Source: Saprospiraceae bacterium
Lineage (GTDB): Bacteria; Bacteroidota; Bacteroidia; Chitinophagales; Saprospiraceae
NCBI GenBank assembly: GCA_025056735.1
Contig: JANWVR010000090.1
Coordinates: 1-42,603 of the forward strand
Length of the DNA stretch: 42,603 bases
Direction of reading: 5' to 3'
The translations under genes were made by a program, and so were the position numbers. The notes beneath the pieces are model-generated. The model made no database searches. It was not told the DNA's origin and worked only from the letters and a program-made list of their open reading frames with translations. Within the stretch, counting starts at the first letter, position 1, and each line of letters opens with the position of its first letter. Below are positions 15,162 through 23,955 of this stretch, piece after piece.

Positions 15162-15800
15162 ATGGACGCCATCACCCGATACTTTCCTAACCTGACTGAC
15201 CGCCAACGCCAGCAGTTTGAGCAACTGCCCGACTTCTATCGGGAGTGGAACGCCCGCATCAACCTTATCTCGAGGCAGGACTTAGACAACCTCGAAATCA
15301 AACATGTGCTCCATTCATTAGCCATCGCTAAGGCATTCTCCTTTGTAACAGGCGCTCGCTTGCTCGACTTAGGCACGGGCGGCGGCTTCCCTGGTATCCC
15401 GCTGGCCATCCTGCTGCCTGAGGTTCATTTCACCTTGATTGACGGCACAGGCAAAAAAATAGCGGCCGTGCAGGAACTCATCAAAACCCTGACACTGACC
15501 AACGCTATCGCCTTGCATACGAGAGCTGAAGAAATGAAACAGCGCCAGGCGTTCGATTTCGTCGTCTCGCGTGCCGTGGCGCCTCTACCTCAACTGCTCC
15601 AGTGGAGCCAGCCGCTGCTGCGCAAAAAACACCAGCACGCCTATCCCAATGGGCTCATTGCCCTCAAAGGCGGCAATCTCAAGCCCGAGATAGATGCCTT
15701 GCCGGGCAAAGCCAGGGAATACGTAGAGGTCTTCGCCGTGCAGGACTTCTTTCCAGAGTCAGCCTTCGAGGAAAAGTGGGTCGTTTACGTGCAGGGCTAA
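15162..15800 (+). CDS. rsmG: 16S rRNA (guanine527-N7)-methyltransferase RsmG
   Basis: A 212-residue SAM-dependent methyltransferase that modifies G527 of 16S rRNA; its loss gives low-level streptomycin resistance in many bacteria. The N-terminal block FYREWNARINLISRQDLDNLEIKHVLHSLAI is characteristic. The SAM-binding motif is LLDLGTGGGFPGIPLAI (residues about 66-82), and FDFVVSRAVAPL is the later family block. Length is standard. It follows the TPR gene closely and is convergent with a beta-barrel gene. Confidence 0.95.
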   Translation: MDAITRYFPNLTDRQRQQFEQLPDFYREWNARINLISRQDLDNLEIKHVLHSLAIAKAFSFVTGARLLDLGTGGGFPGIPLAILLPEVHFTLIDGTGKKIAAVQELIKTLTLTNAIALHTRAEEMKQRQAFDFVVSRAVAPLPQLLQWSQPLLRKKHQHAYPNGLIALKGGNLKPEIDALPGKAREYVEVFAVQDFFPESAFEEKWVVYVQG

Positions 15801-15822
15801 CCCTTAAAAAAGAAGGTGTCGG

Positions 15823-16404
15823 CTACCGATTGGCCCGCAGGTTGAGGAACAACTTGAAGCCCACATTAGCCGAAATCACTTTGGCCTGCGTGTGGTAGTT
15901 GCCGTTGAGCACAAATTCCGTGTTGCGGAACACGTCCCGGATAAAGAAATAGCCCAGTTCAACGCCCAGGATAAAATCCAGCGCGTTGGGCTCAACACCT
16001 TCTGAAGCGGCGATGGCTTCGCGATTGAAGTCGTAGCGCATCCCCACCTTGCCCAGAGCCGTGAAGGCGCTTTGGTGGCTTTTAGCGCACTGGTTGCCGT
16101 TAGAGCGGTACAGGCCGGCGCCGGCCTCCAGGATGGCATACGGCCGCCACAGCGTGGTTTTAGAAAAATCCTCTGCGCCAGGGTTGAGCGTGAACGTTGT
16201 GCCCACGCCCAGGCGGGTTACGCCCCAATGGGCGCCCACATTCATAGCGGCTTCAAGACCCGCGCCGACCCGCTCGCCCGTTTTTTCCACATCAGGCGTA
16301 TGCAGGTAGAACGATGGGATGTCTAAGAAAAGGCGGGGGCCACCATACTGGGCCGAGAGAATAGTTGACGAAGCGCAGAGTAGCGCGCACAGAGTCAGTC
16401 GCAT
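15823..16404 (-). CDS. Outer-membrane beta-barrel protein
   Basis: A 193-residue protein with a signal peptide (MRLTLCALLCASSTILSAQ). The rest is alternating short beta strands (GAGLEAAMNVGAHWGVTRLGVGTTFTL, ILGVELGYFFIRDVF, AKVISANVGFKLFLNLRANR) typical of eight-stranded outer-membrane proteins in Bacteroidota. There is no clear family assignment; ligand and role are unknown. The gene stands alone between rsmG (convergent) and the Crp/Fnr gene (same strand). Confidence 0.75.
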   Translation of the reverse strand: MRLTLCALLCASSTILSAQYGGPRLFLDIPSFYLHTPDVEKTGERVGAGLEAAMNVGAHWGVTRLGVGTTFTLNPGAEDFSKTTLWRPYAILEAGAGLYRSNGNQCAKSHQSAFTALGKVGMRYDFNREAIAASEGVEPNALDFILGVELGYFFIRDVFRNTEFVLNGNYHTQAKVISANVGFKLFLNLRANR

Positions 16405-16586
16405 ACGAGAGCGATTGGCGTGTTAAGTGAAGCGAATGTTCTTGTTGTAGGACGCCTGCAAAGAGACAGTAAAGGGCAAATTCGCTGGTTCCAGTAGGGC
16501 TATTTTCATATGCACTAAAAAAACGCTGCGAGAGACCGCTGCTCCGGGCAGCTGCCTCCCGCAGGAAGGAGTAGTATTATAGGTTT

Positions 16587-17258
16587 TTAGTTGAGTTTTT
16601 CTAAGTCTCGAATAAGGATGGAATTGCGGTTAAAATGGATGAGGTTCGATTTGCGCAGTTCGTTTAGGATGGAAGTAACTGTTTGGCGGCTAGCGCCTAC
16701 CAAGTTGGCAAGATCCTGTTGGGTAAAGCCGTGTTTCAGGAGCGTTTCGAAGCCAACCTGGCGTCCGCGCTGGCCGGCAGTTTCTTTCAGAAAGTCCACA
16801 ATGCGCGAGCGTACGTCTTTGCAAATGAGCGACTCCCAATGGCGCTCGGCACGGCGTACCCGTTCGCCGAGGTGGTTAAGCATGTTTTGAGCCAGAGTAA
16901 AATTGCGCTCCATAAAGGGCCGGAAGTGCGTTGTTTTGACGGCGATGAAGCGCACATCCTGATTCATGGCGCTAGCAAATTCGGCGCGTTTGCTTTCGCC
17001 GGCCAGGCCCATTTCGCCGAAGATGGTGTACGGGTGCTGAAAGCTCCGGACGATCTCGCGCCCGTCCGGGGCATAGATGCCCACTTTTGCGCTGCCCTGC
17101 ACTAAGAAGCAGAGATAATCGCTTGGCTCGTCGGCTAAGTAGATGAACGTATGCTTGTGGACTGTGCGAACCTCTGACAGGCGGGCGAGCTCCTCCAGTT
17201 CCTGCAGCGTCATCGGGGACAGAATCGGAAATTGCCGGAGTTGGTAAAGAACATCCAT
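16587..17258 (-). CDS. Crp/Fnr-family transcriptional regulator
   Basis: A 223-residue protein with an N-terminal cyclic-nucleotide-binding fold (residues about 15-125, ending in the IFGEMGLAGESKRAEFASAM block), a dimer helix (FTLAQNMLNHLGERVRRAERHWESL) and a C-terminal winged helix (GFTQQDLANLVGASRQTVTSILNELRKSNLIHFNRNSILI). The effector pocket lacks the full R/T/S set of E. coli Crp, so the ligand is unclear; no Fnr-type N-terminal cysteines are present. It is divergent from glgB across 187 bases and could control glycogen synthesis; this is inferred from position only. Confidence 0.92.
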   Translation of the reverse strand: MDVLYQLRQFPILSPMTLQELEELARLSEVRTVHKHTFIYLADEPSDYLCFLVQGSAKVGIYAPDGREIVRSFQHPYTIFGEMGLAGESKRAEFASAMNQDVRFIAVKTTHFRPFMERNFTLAQNMLNHLGERVRRAERHWESLICKDVRSRIVDFLKETAGQRGRQVGFETLLKHGFTQQDLANLVGASRQTVTSILNELRKSNLIHFNRNSILIRDLEKLN

Positions 17259-17280
17259 TGCTTAAGAAGATTGTTTTGGA

Positions 17281-17291
17281 TTAATGATTAA
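17281..17291. promoter_or_regulatory. Candidate operator between crp/fnr-type gene and glgB
   Basis: TTAATGATTAA is a perfect 11-base palindrome with a one-base centre, 22 bases upstream of the regulator's ATG. A short TTAAT/ATTAA dyad is smaller than a full Crp site (TGTGAN6TCACA), so it may be only an AT-rich promoter element. Confidence 0.3.
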
Positions 17292-17445
17292 ACAGTTTGT
17301 TAACGGGTGAATTCCAAGAACTGTGCCAACGGCCTTCGGATGGCGCGCATTTGCCGTAGAATGGGTAGCTTGGCGTTCGTAATCCTTAGCTGCCTGAAGC
17401 GACGTATTTTGGCCGCTGTTTTTCAAGTGCTCACGATAACTGCCT

Positions 17446-19461
17446 ATGCCTACGGTCAGGCCCTTTTCTCTGCTTACGGAATTTGACATTTTCCTCTTTC
17501 AAACAGGGAAGCACTACCGGCTATACGAAAAGATGGGCAGCCATTTGGTAGAGTGCGATGGCGAGTCGGGCGTTTACTTCGCTGTATGGGCGCCACGTGC
17601 AAGGCGCGTTTCGGTTGTCGGCAACTTCAACGCCTGGAAACCAGACGCGCACATCCTGCTGCCTCGCTGGGACAAAAGCGGCATCTGGGAGGGGTTCATC
17701 CCCGGTTTGCGCAAAGGAACCACCTACAAATACCACATCACCATGGCCAACGGCAAGGGCTTAGATAAGGGCGACCCCTATGCCCTGCGCTGGGAAATGC
17801 CTCCGCGCACGGCCTCCATCGTGTGGGAATTGGATTACGCTTGGAACGATGCCCGCTGGCTCGAGCAACGCCGCCAGCGCGCCGGCCAACCACAGCCCTG
17901 GTCAGTCTACGAAGTGCACCTGGGTTCTTGGAAAAAACTGCCCAAAGAGGGCAACCGATCGCTCAACTTCCGCGAGTTGGCCACCGAACTCGTCGCCTAT
18001 GCCCAAGACATGGGCTTCACCCACTTAGAGCTCATGCCTGTCATGGAGCACCCCTATTTCCCTTCCTGGGGCTACCAGATTACCGGCTATTTCGCGCCCA
18101 CCAGCCGCTACGGAACACCCGAAGACCTAATGTATTTCATAGACGCCTGCCACCAGGCCAACCTCGGCGTCATCCTTGACTGGGTGCCCTCGCATTTCCC
18201 CGGCGATATTCATGGCCTATATCTCTTCGATGGCTCGCACCTGTACGAATACGCCGACATGCGCCGCGGCTATCACCCCGATTGGAACAGCTATGTATTT
18301 GACTACGGACGCGACGAGGTGCGCTCTTTCCTCATTTCCAACGCCCTCTTCTGGCTCGACCGATACCACGCTGACGGCCTGCGCGTAGACGCTGTGGCCT
18401 CCATGCTCTACCACGATTACTCGCGAAAGGAGGGCGAGTGGATCCCTAACATCCACGGCGGGCGCGAAAACTTAGAAGCCATCTCCTTCCTGCGCGAGTT
18501 CAATGAGGCCGCCTACACCCACTATCCCGGCATCGAAACCATTGCCGAAGAAAGTACCGCTTTCCCCGGCGTCAGTAAACCCACGTGGGAGGGCGGCTTA
18601 GGCTTCGGCCAAAAATGGATGATGGGCTGGATGCACGACACACTTAACTATTTCAAACGCCCTGTCCTGTACCGCCGGTGGCACCAAAACGACATCACCT
18701 TCTCGATGGTCTATGCCTTCTCGGAGCGCTTCATGCTGCCTTTGAGCCACGACGAAGTAGTGCACATGAAAGCCTCGCTGCTCTATAAAATGCCGGGCAA
18801 CGAATGGGAAAAGTTTGCTAATCTGCGCGCGCTTTTCGGCTACCAGTGGACGCATCCGGGGTCGCAACTGCTGTTTATGGGCGGCGAATTTGGCCAGACC
18901 TCCGAATGGAGCCACGATCGCGGCGTAGTTTGGGAATTGCTCCAGTACGATTACCACAAGGGCTGCCAGCAATGGGTGCGCGCGCTCAACCACCTTTACG
19001 TCGAAAAGCCAGCTCTGTGGTATCACGCCTTCTCACCCGAAGGCTATGCCTGGGTCAGCGGCGACGACACCGAAAATTGCGTGCTGGCCTACCTGCGCAA
19101 AGGGCGCCCCGAAGACAACGTCTTGCTCGTCGTCTGCCACTTCAAAACCGGTGTGGTAGAAAACTACCGCCTCGGCGTGCCCTATAGCGGCACGTGGGTC
19201 GAACTGCTCAACAGCGATGACCCGGCCTACGGCGGCAGCGGCGTTACCAACACGCCCATTGAGGCCCAGCCCGAACCCTCGCACGGCTTCGAACACTCCA
19301 TCACTTTCCGACTCGCACCCTTAGCCGTGCAAATTTTTGAAGGAAAAACGCCGCCCAAACCCAAAAAGACGCCGCGACAAAAGACGCCAACGGCCCAAAA
19401 AGCCCAAAAAACAGCAAAGCCACGTCAACCTCGCGCAAAAACAAAAGTCAAAACCTCCTGA
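17446..19461 (+). CDS. glgB: 1,4-alpha-glucan branching enzyme GlgB
   Basis: A 671-residue GH13 enzyme that introduces alpha-1,6 branches into glycogen. Residues about 20-115 are a CBM48 domain (GVYFAVWAPRARRVSVVGNFNAWK). The catalytic barrel follows, with nucleophile Asp315 (DGLRVDAV), acid/base Glu368 (IAEEST) and Asp436 (LSHDEVVH). The C-terminal beta domain ends near residue 635. A lysine/proline/threonine-rich tail of about 37 residues (KPKKTPRQKTPTAQKAQKT...) follows, which is not part of the usual enzyme. Other glycogen genes are not in the window. The ATG at 17446 adds about 15 residues before the first conserved block. Confidence 0.95.
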   Translation: MPTVRPFSLLTEFDIFLFQTGKHYRLYEKMGSHLVECDGESGVYFAVWAPRARRVSVVGNFNAWKPDAHILLPRWDKSGIWEGFIPGLRKGTTYKYHITMANGKGLDKGDPYALRWEMPPRTASIVWELDYAWNDARWLEQRRQRAGQPQPWSVYEVHLGSWKKLPKEGNRSLNFRELATELVAYAQDMGFTHLELMPVMEHPYFPSWGYQITGYFAPTSRYGTPEDLMYFIDACHQANLGVILDWVPSHFPGDIHGLYLFDGSHLYEYADMRRGYHPDWNSYVFDYGRDEVRSFLISNALFWLDRYHADGLRVDAVASMLYHDYSRKEGEWIPNIHGGRENLEAISFLREFNEAAYTHYPGIETIAEESTAFPGVSKPTWEGGLGFGQKWMMGWMHDTLNYFKRPVLYRRWHQNDITFSMVYAFSERFMLPLSHDEVVHMKASLLYKMPGNEWEKFANLRALFGYQWTHPGSQLLFMGGEFGQTSEWSHDRGVVWELLQYDYHKGCQQWVRALNHLYVEKPALWYHAFSPEGYAWVSGDDTENCVLAYLRKGRPEDNVLLVVCHFKTGVVENYRLGVPYSGTWVELLNSDDPAYGGSGVTNTPIEAQPEPSHGFEHSITFRLAPLAVQIFEGKTPPKPKKTPRQKTPTAQKAQKTAKPRQPRAKTKVKTS

Positions 19462-19511
19462 GCACGCCCTTTGCTGAGCCCCCCACAACACCAGAAATCT
19501 ACCTCACTCAT

Positions 19512-19537
19512 TTTTCACTTTTCCCTTTTCACTTTTC
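19512..19537. repeat. Short direct repeat in the glgB-lpxD gap
   Basis: TTTTCACTTTTC occurs twice, at 19512-19523 and 19526-19537, 14 bases apart. It is a pyrimidine-rich spacer with no obvious function. Confidence 0.5.
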
Positions 19538-19556
19538 ATTTCCTCTCCGCCCAACC

Positions 19557-19593
19557 CTGCACCCTCGTGCAGCCGACATAATCCGTACCTTTG
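19557..19593 (+). promoter_or_regulatory. Promoter of lpxD with dyad at the -33 position
   Basis: TACCTTTG at 19586-19593 is a perfect -7 box, 42 bases before the ATG. At the -33 position lies a perfect dyad, CTGCAC-CCTC-GTGCAG (19557-19572), instead of TTTG. It could be an operator or a remnant terminator stem without a T run. Confidence 0.5.
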
Positions 19594-19634
19594 CCTCCCG
19601 TTTAACACAGCCCATTTCTATTCCATCCCTCGGC

Positions 19635-20693
19635 ATGCACATCACTGCGGCACAGCTGGCCCACATTCTCGGGGGCGCGCTTGAAGGAGACCCAGACGCT
19701 ATCGTTCGCCAGCCCGCGCGCATCGAAGAGGCGGAGGCTGGCGATTTTGCTTTTTTGGATAACCCTAAATACGAGCCTTTTGCCTACACCACGCGCGCCT
19801 CAGTGCTGTTAGTCAACAAGCAGTTCGCCCCTACCCAGCCGGTAACAGCTACGCTGATCCGTGTGGACGACGTGCGTTCCAGTCTGGCGCTGCTGTTGGA
19901 AAAGTTCCACGACTTGCTGTCGGCTAATGGCCTGGCGCCCAGCATTGACGAGCGCGCCTGCGTACACCCGGAAGCCCAAATTGGCGCCAACACCTACATA
20001 GGGCCGTTTGCTATTGTCGAGGCGGGCGCCATCGTCGGCGAGCACTGTGTCATCCACCCACAGGCTTACATCGGACGCAATGTGCGCATCGGGAGCCATT
20101 GTACCATTTATCCAGGTGTGCGTATTTTGCACCACTGTGTTCTTGGCAACCGCTGCACCATCTACCCTAATGCCGTTATCGGTTCCGACGGCTTTGGCTT
20201 CGCTCCGCAAGAGGATGGCTCCTGGAAACGAATCCCGCACGTGGGCAACGTGGTTTTGGAAGACGACGTCGAAATCGGCGCCAACGCCTGCATTGACCGC
20301 GCCGCACTGGGCAGCACGCTCATCCGCGCCGGCGTCAAAATGGACAACTTAGTGCACATCGCCCACAACGTCGAGGTGGGCAAAAACACCGCTATGGCCG
20401 CCCAGGTTGGTATTGCTGGCAGCGCCAAAATTGGCGCAAACGTCCAACTCGGCGGTCAGGTCGGCGTAGCGGGCCACCTCTCCATTGCCGACGGCACGCG
20501 CGTCCAGGCGCAAAGCGGGATCGCCTCTTCGGTGAAAAAACCCAACCAGGCGCTCTTTGGCGCTCCAGCAATTGACTACAACGACTACATCCGCGCCTAT
20601 GCCATTTTCAAACGCCTGCCCGAATTGCAAAAAAGGGTGGACCAATTGGAACGCCTGCTGGGCAAACGCGATGAGGCGCCTCGCCAGGATTAG
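19635..20693 (+). CDS. lpxD: UDP-3-O-acylglucosamine N-acyltransferase LpxD
   Basis: A 352-residue enzyme of lipid A synthesis that transfers a 3-hydroxyacyl chain from acyl carrier protein to the glucosamine amine. Residues 1-105 form the uridine-binding domain (FLDNPKYEPFAYTTRASVLLVN). Residues about 110-310 are left-handed beta-helix hexapeptide repeats (IGANTYIGPFAIVEAGAIVGEH and following). His244 in IAHNVEVG is the catalytic base equivalent to E. coli His239. The C-terminal helix (LFGAPAIDYNDYIRAYAIFKRLPEL) is typical. lpxC-fabZ or lpxA, often next to lpxD, are not here. Confidence 0.95.
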   Translation: MHITAAQLAHILGGALEGDPDAIVRQPARIEEAEAGDFAFLDNPKYEPFAYTTRASVLLVNKQFAPTQPVTATLIRVDDVRSSLALLLEKFHDLLSANGLAPSIDERACVHPEAQIGANTYIGPFAIVEAGAIVGEHCVIHPQAYIGRNVRIGSHCTIYPGVRILHHCVLGNRCTIYPNAVIGSDGFGFAPQEDGSWKRIPHVGNVVLEDDVEIGANACIDRAALGSTLIRAGVKMDNLVHIAHNVEVGKNTAMAAQVGIAGSAKIGANVQLGGQVGVAGHLSIADGTRVQAQSGIASSVKKPNQALFGAPAIDYNDYIRAYAIFKRLPELQKRVDQLERLLGKRDEAPRQD

Positions 20694-20740
20694 CGCCGTT
20701 TTGCCATTTGGCGAAATGCCGAAACCTGACCAACCGTTTT

Positions 20741-20772
20741 TTTGTTTTTAAAACCGCATTTCAGTATTTCAT
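20741..20772 (+). promoter_or_regulatory. Candidate promoter of the thioredoxin-fold gene
   Basis: TTTG at 20741-20744, a 20-base spacer, then TATTTCAT (20765-20772), which keeps the TA and first T of TAnnTTTG only. The start codon follows 9 bases later, so either the leader is very short or the promoter lies elsewhere. Confidence 0.25.
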
Positions 20773-20780
20773 TGCGCACC

Positions 20781-21962
20781 ATGTTTATGACCTATGCTCG
20801 TCTGTTTGCCGTAATGGCGCTCTTTTTGGCCTCTGCTGGCCCGTTTTGTGCCCAGGGCATCCGCTTCTTTGAAGGCAAATGGCCCGAAGCGCAGGCCAAA
20901 GCCAAAGCGGAGGAGCGCCTCATCTTTGCCGACGCCTTCGCCTCCTGGTGCGGCCCATGCAAGCGTATGGCCGCCACGGTGTTCACCGACCCGAAAGTGG
21001 GCGAGTTTTTCAACGAACACTTCGTCAACGTCAAGTACGACATGGAGAAGCCGGAGAACGCCGAGTTTGCGCGCAAGTATCCAGTGGGCGCCTATCCCAC
21101 GCTGATGATCTTAGACGCTGACGGTAAAGTTGTGCAGAAACACGTGGGTGCTATGACGGCAGAAGGTCTCATCGCCTTCGGCCAGAAAGCCCTGGGGTTA
21201 GCCAGCGTCTCTAAAGACGTTGAAAAAGAATACGAAGCCGGCAACCGCGACCCGGATTTGGTGCTGCGCTACATCCGCTCGCTCAACCGCGCTAACAAGC
21301 CCTCGCTGAAGGTAACCAACGACTACCTGAACGCGCGCAAGGACTACAACGACACCATCTCGCGCCAGATCATTCTGGAGGGCGCTGTAGAGGCCGATAG
21401 CCGCGTATTCGACCTGCTCGTCGCCAATAGGGCAGCCATATCCGCCCAGGAAGGCGCGCAAAAGGTGAACGACCGCATCCTGCTGGCCTGCAAAAACACC
21501 GTGAAAAAAGCCATCGAATTCCGTGACGCGCGCCTGCTCGAAGAGGCCAAAACAAAGGTGAAGACCAACCTGCCCACCCAAGCTGAGGAGTTCGCCTTCG
21601 ACGCCGACATGCGCTACCATGCCGCCGCCAAAGACGCAAAGAACTACCTCAAGGCCGCGCAAGGGTACCAGAAAAAAATCGTGCGCAACGACGCCGCCCG
21701 CCTTCACGAACTCGTTACTAAAATGCTTGCCGTCTTTCCGAAAGACGCTGACGTGCTCAACCAGGCCGAAAAATGGGCTAAAACCGCCGCTGAAACCGGT
21801 GGCCTGGGTGAATACTACCTTACGTTGGCCGACATCTATCGCCGCAAAGGCGACAAAGCCAACGCCCGCACCGCTGCTGAAAAGGCCCTCAAAGCGCCCG
21901 GCGCACAAGACAACTTGAGCCTGAAAAACCGCGTGGAAGTTTTCTTGCAAACTTTAGAGTAA
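20781..21962 (+). CDS. Exported thioredoxin-fold protein with long helical tail
   Basis: A 393-residue protein. The ATG at 20781 gives a proper signal peptide (MFMTYARLFAVMALFLASAGPFCAQG). Residues about 30-145 form a thioredoxin-like domain with the redox motif WCGPC (Cys57, Cys60) and a cis-proline loop (VGAYPTLMILDADGKVV). The remaining 240 residues are helical, with a TPR-like end (YYLTLADIYRRKGDKANARTAAEKAL). It is likely a periplasmic thiol-disulfide protein; the partner is unknown. A 10-pair hairpin and mnmA follow downstream. Confidence 0.88.
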   Translation: MFMTYARLFAVMALFLASAGPFCAQGIRFFEGKWPEAQAKAKAEERLIFADAFASWCGPCKRMAATVFTDPKVGEFFNEHFVNVKYDMEKPENAEFARKYPVGAYPTLMILDADGKVVQKHVGAMTAEGLIAFGQKALGLASVSKDVEKEYEAGNRDPDLVLRYIRSLNRANKPSLKVTNDYLNARKDYNDTISRQIILEGAVEADSRVFDLLVANRAAISAQEGAQKVNDRILLACKNTVKKAIEFRDARLLEEAKTKVKTNLPTQAEEFAFDADMRYHAAAKDAKNYLKAAQGYQKKIVRNDAARLHELVTKMLAVFPKDADVLNQAEKWAKTAAETGGLGEYYLTLADIYRRKGDKANARTAAEKALKAPGAQDNLSLKNRVEVFLQTLE

Positions 21963-21970
21963 GCGGAAAA

Positions 21971-22007
21971 GAGGCGACGCACACCCTGCTCCGTCAGGCG
22001 TCGTCTC
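21971..22007 (+). other. Hairpin in the gap before mnmA
   Basis: GAGGCGACGC (21971-21980) pairs with GCGTCGTCTC (21998-22007), ten pairs with one G-U and a 17-base loop. No T run follows, so it is not a standard terminator. It would lie in the mnmA leader if the genes are co-transcribed. Confidence 0.4.
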
Positions 22008-22023
22008 AAACACAGAGAAAGAC

Positions 22024-23121
22024 ATGTCCAGATTAGGAAGAGCCTTGGTCGCCATGTCGGGTGGCATTGACTCCACCATGACCGCTGTCCTTCTGCACGA
22101 GGAAGGGTGGGAAGTCATTGGCATCACCATGAAGACCTGGGACTACGCCACCTCGGGCGGCAGCCGCAAGGAGACGGGTTGCTGCTCGTTAGACAGCATT
22201 AACGACGCCCGCCAGGTGGCCGTGCAGCTGGGCTTCCACCACTTCATCGTGGATATCCGCGAAGAATTTGGCGACTATGTGATTGACAACTTTGTGGACG
22301 AGTACTTGGCCGGCCGCACGCCCAATCCGTGCGTGTTGTGCAATACCCACATTAAATGGAATAGCCTGCTGCGCCGCGCCGACCAGCTGGATTGCGAATT
22401 TATTGCCACCGGTCACTACGGCATCATTGCCCAGCAAGATGGGCGCTACTACATCCGCCGCGCGCGCGACCGGCAAAAAGACCAGTCCTACGTTCTATGG
22501 GGCCTCAGCCAAGAGTGCCTGGCCCGCACGCGCATGCCGCTGGGTGGCTTCACCAAACCCGAAGTGCGCCAGATGGCCGCCGAACGCGGCTGGTCGGAAC
22601 TGAGCAAAAAAGCCGAGAGCTACGAAATCTGCTTCGTGCCCGATAACGACTACCGCAGCTTCCTACGCCGCCGCGTGCCCGACCTCGACGAACGCATTGG
22701 CGAGGGTGACTTCGTGGACACCCAGGGCAATGTCTTAGGCCGCCACCAGGGCTATCCGTTCTACACTGTGGGCCAGCGCAAAGGTCTGGGCATTGCGCTG
22801 GGCGAGCCGATGTACGTTACCGAAATACGTCCGGAAACCAACACGGTGGTGCTGGGCCGCGAAGAGGACCTCATCCGCAACGGCATGATGGTGGGCAAAG
22901 TCAACCTCATGAAATACGCCGAACTGCCCGAAGAAGGGCTGGAGGTCGTGACCAAAGTGCGCTACCGCGATGCCGGCACACTGAGCACCGTGCGGCCCGT
23001 TGGGCGCAACGTTGAGGTGCAATTTCACGCCAACGCTAAAGGCATTGCCCCGGGCCAGAGTGCCGTTTTCTACGAGGGCGACGACGTGGTGGGCGGCGGC
23101 ATCATTTACGGCAGCTTTTAG
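22024..23121 (+). CDS. mnmA: tRNA-specific 2-thiouridylase MnmA
   Basis: A 365-residue ATP-dependent enzyme that adds sulfur to U34 of Glu, Gln and Lys tRNAs. The PP-loop SGGIDS is at residues 12-17. The catalytic cysteines are Cys103 (NPCVLCN) and Cys203 (YEICFVPD). The conserved ATGHYG and GQRKGLGIALGEPMYV blocks are present. The insertion CCSLDSINDARQVA marks the MnmA family. tsaB begins 6 bases after its stop, linking two tRNA modification genes in one operon. Confidence 0.95.
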   Translation: MSRLGRALVAMSGGIDSTMTAVLLHEEGWEVIGITMKTWDYATSGGSRKETGCCSLDSINDARQVAVQLGFHHFIVDIREEFGDYVIDNFVDEYLAGRTPNPCVLCNTHIKWNSLLRRADQLDCEFIATGHYGIIAQQDGRYYIRRARDRQKDQSYVLWGLSQECLARTRMPLGGFTKPEVRQMAAERGWSELSKKAESYEICFVPDNDYRSFLRRRVPDLDERIGEGDFVDTQGNVLGRHQGYPFYTVGQRKGLGIALGEPMYVTEIRPETNTVVLGREEDLIRNGMMVGKVNLMKYAELPEEGLEVVTKVRYRDAGTLSTVRPVGRNVEVQFHANAKGIAPGQSAVFYEGDDVVGGGIIYGSF

Positions 23122-23127
23122 CCCGTC

Positions 23128-23856
23128 ATGGCTTGCCTGCTGTTGCTCGAAACGGCCACGGACGTGTGCTCGGTCGCCATCGCGCTCGACGGCGAAGTGG
23201 TCGCCTTAGCAGAGGAAACCGCTGGCGTTAATTGCGCCGCGCGCCTGACCCTGCTCATTGAGGCGTGCGTGCGCGAAGCGAACCTTACACTCCGCCAGCT
23301 GGATGCCGTTGCCGTCAGCGGCGGCCCCGGCTCCTACACCTCGCTACGCGTGGGCATCTCGACGGCCAAAGGCATCGGCTATGCCTTGGACAAACCGCTC
23401 ATCGCCGTGCCCACCCTGCAGGCGCTGGCCTTCGCGGCCCAGCAACACGCACCCACCGGCCTTACCGTGCGCTATGTGCCCATGCTCGACGCCCGCCGGC
23501 AAGAGGTGTGGATGGCAATCTTCGATGAAACGCTCCAACCGCTTTGCCCGGCCCAGCCCTTGATTATGGACCAACAATGGCCTCAACACCTGTACGCATT
23601 AGCGCCCACTGCACCGCCCCATACGCTATGGCTCTGCGCAGGCAACGGCTGCAGCAAAATACCGCCCGAAACGCTAGACAATCACTTGCAAAAAAGCCCC
23701 GTAACGGCCTGCTCAGCCACCTTCCTGGCTCGCTTAGCCGAACAACGCTACCACAGCGGCGCCTGGGAAAACATCGCCTACTACGAGCCGTTCTATATGA
23801 AACCGCCGAACATTACAGAGCCGAAAAAGACGCTGCTACCGGGCCAGGAGCGCTAA
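23128..23856 (+). CDS. tsaB: tRNA threonylcarbamoyladenosine synthesis protein TsaB
   Basis: A 242-residue ASKHA-fold protein, the non-catalytic partner of TsaD in making t6A37 of ANN-decoding tRNAs. The N-terminus LLLETATDVCSVAIALDGEVV and the block AVSGGPGSYTSLRVGISTAKGIGYALDKPLIAVPTLQAL are diagnostic. The second half is shorter and variable, as usual. It follows mnmA by 6 bases. tsaD and tsaE are not in the window. Confidence 0.93.
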   Translation: MACLLLLETATDVCSVAIALDGEVVALAEETAGVNCAARLTLLIEACVREANLTLRQLDAVAVSGGPGSYTSLRVGISTAKGIGYALDKPLIAVPTLQALAFAAQQHAPTGLTVRYVPMLDARRQEVWMAIFDETLQPLCPAQPLIMDQQWPQHLYALAPTAPPHTLWLCAGNGCSKIPPETLDNHLQKSPVTACSATFLARLAEQRYHSGAWENIAYYEPFYMKPPNITEPKKTLLPGQER

Positions 23857-23955
23857 CGAGGAGGAGATGGAGTCTGCTAGGGCTTCCTTCGGGACACTTT
23901 TAATCACCGTCTTTGTTGCAAAAATGCGCTCCGTGCTCGCCTTCATCTTGCACCA

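Noticed and set aside
21198-21950. Minus-strand open frame of 250 codons
   Set aside because: Antisense to the thioredoxin-fold gene, which has a signal peptide and WCGPC motif; no features of its own.
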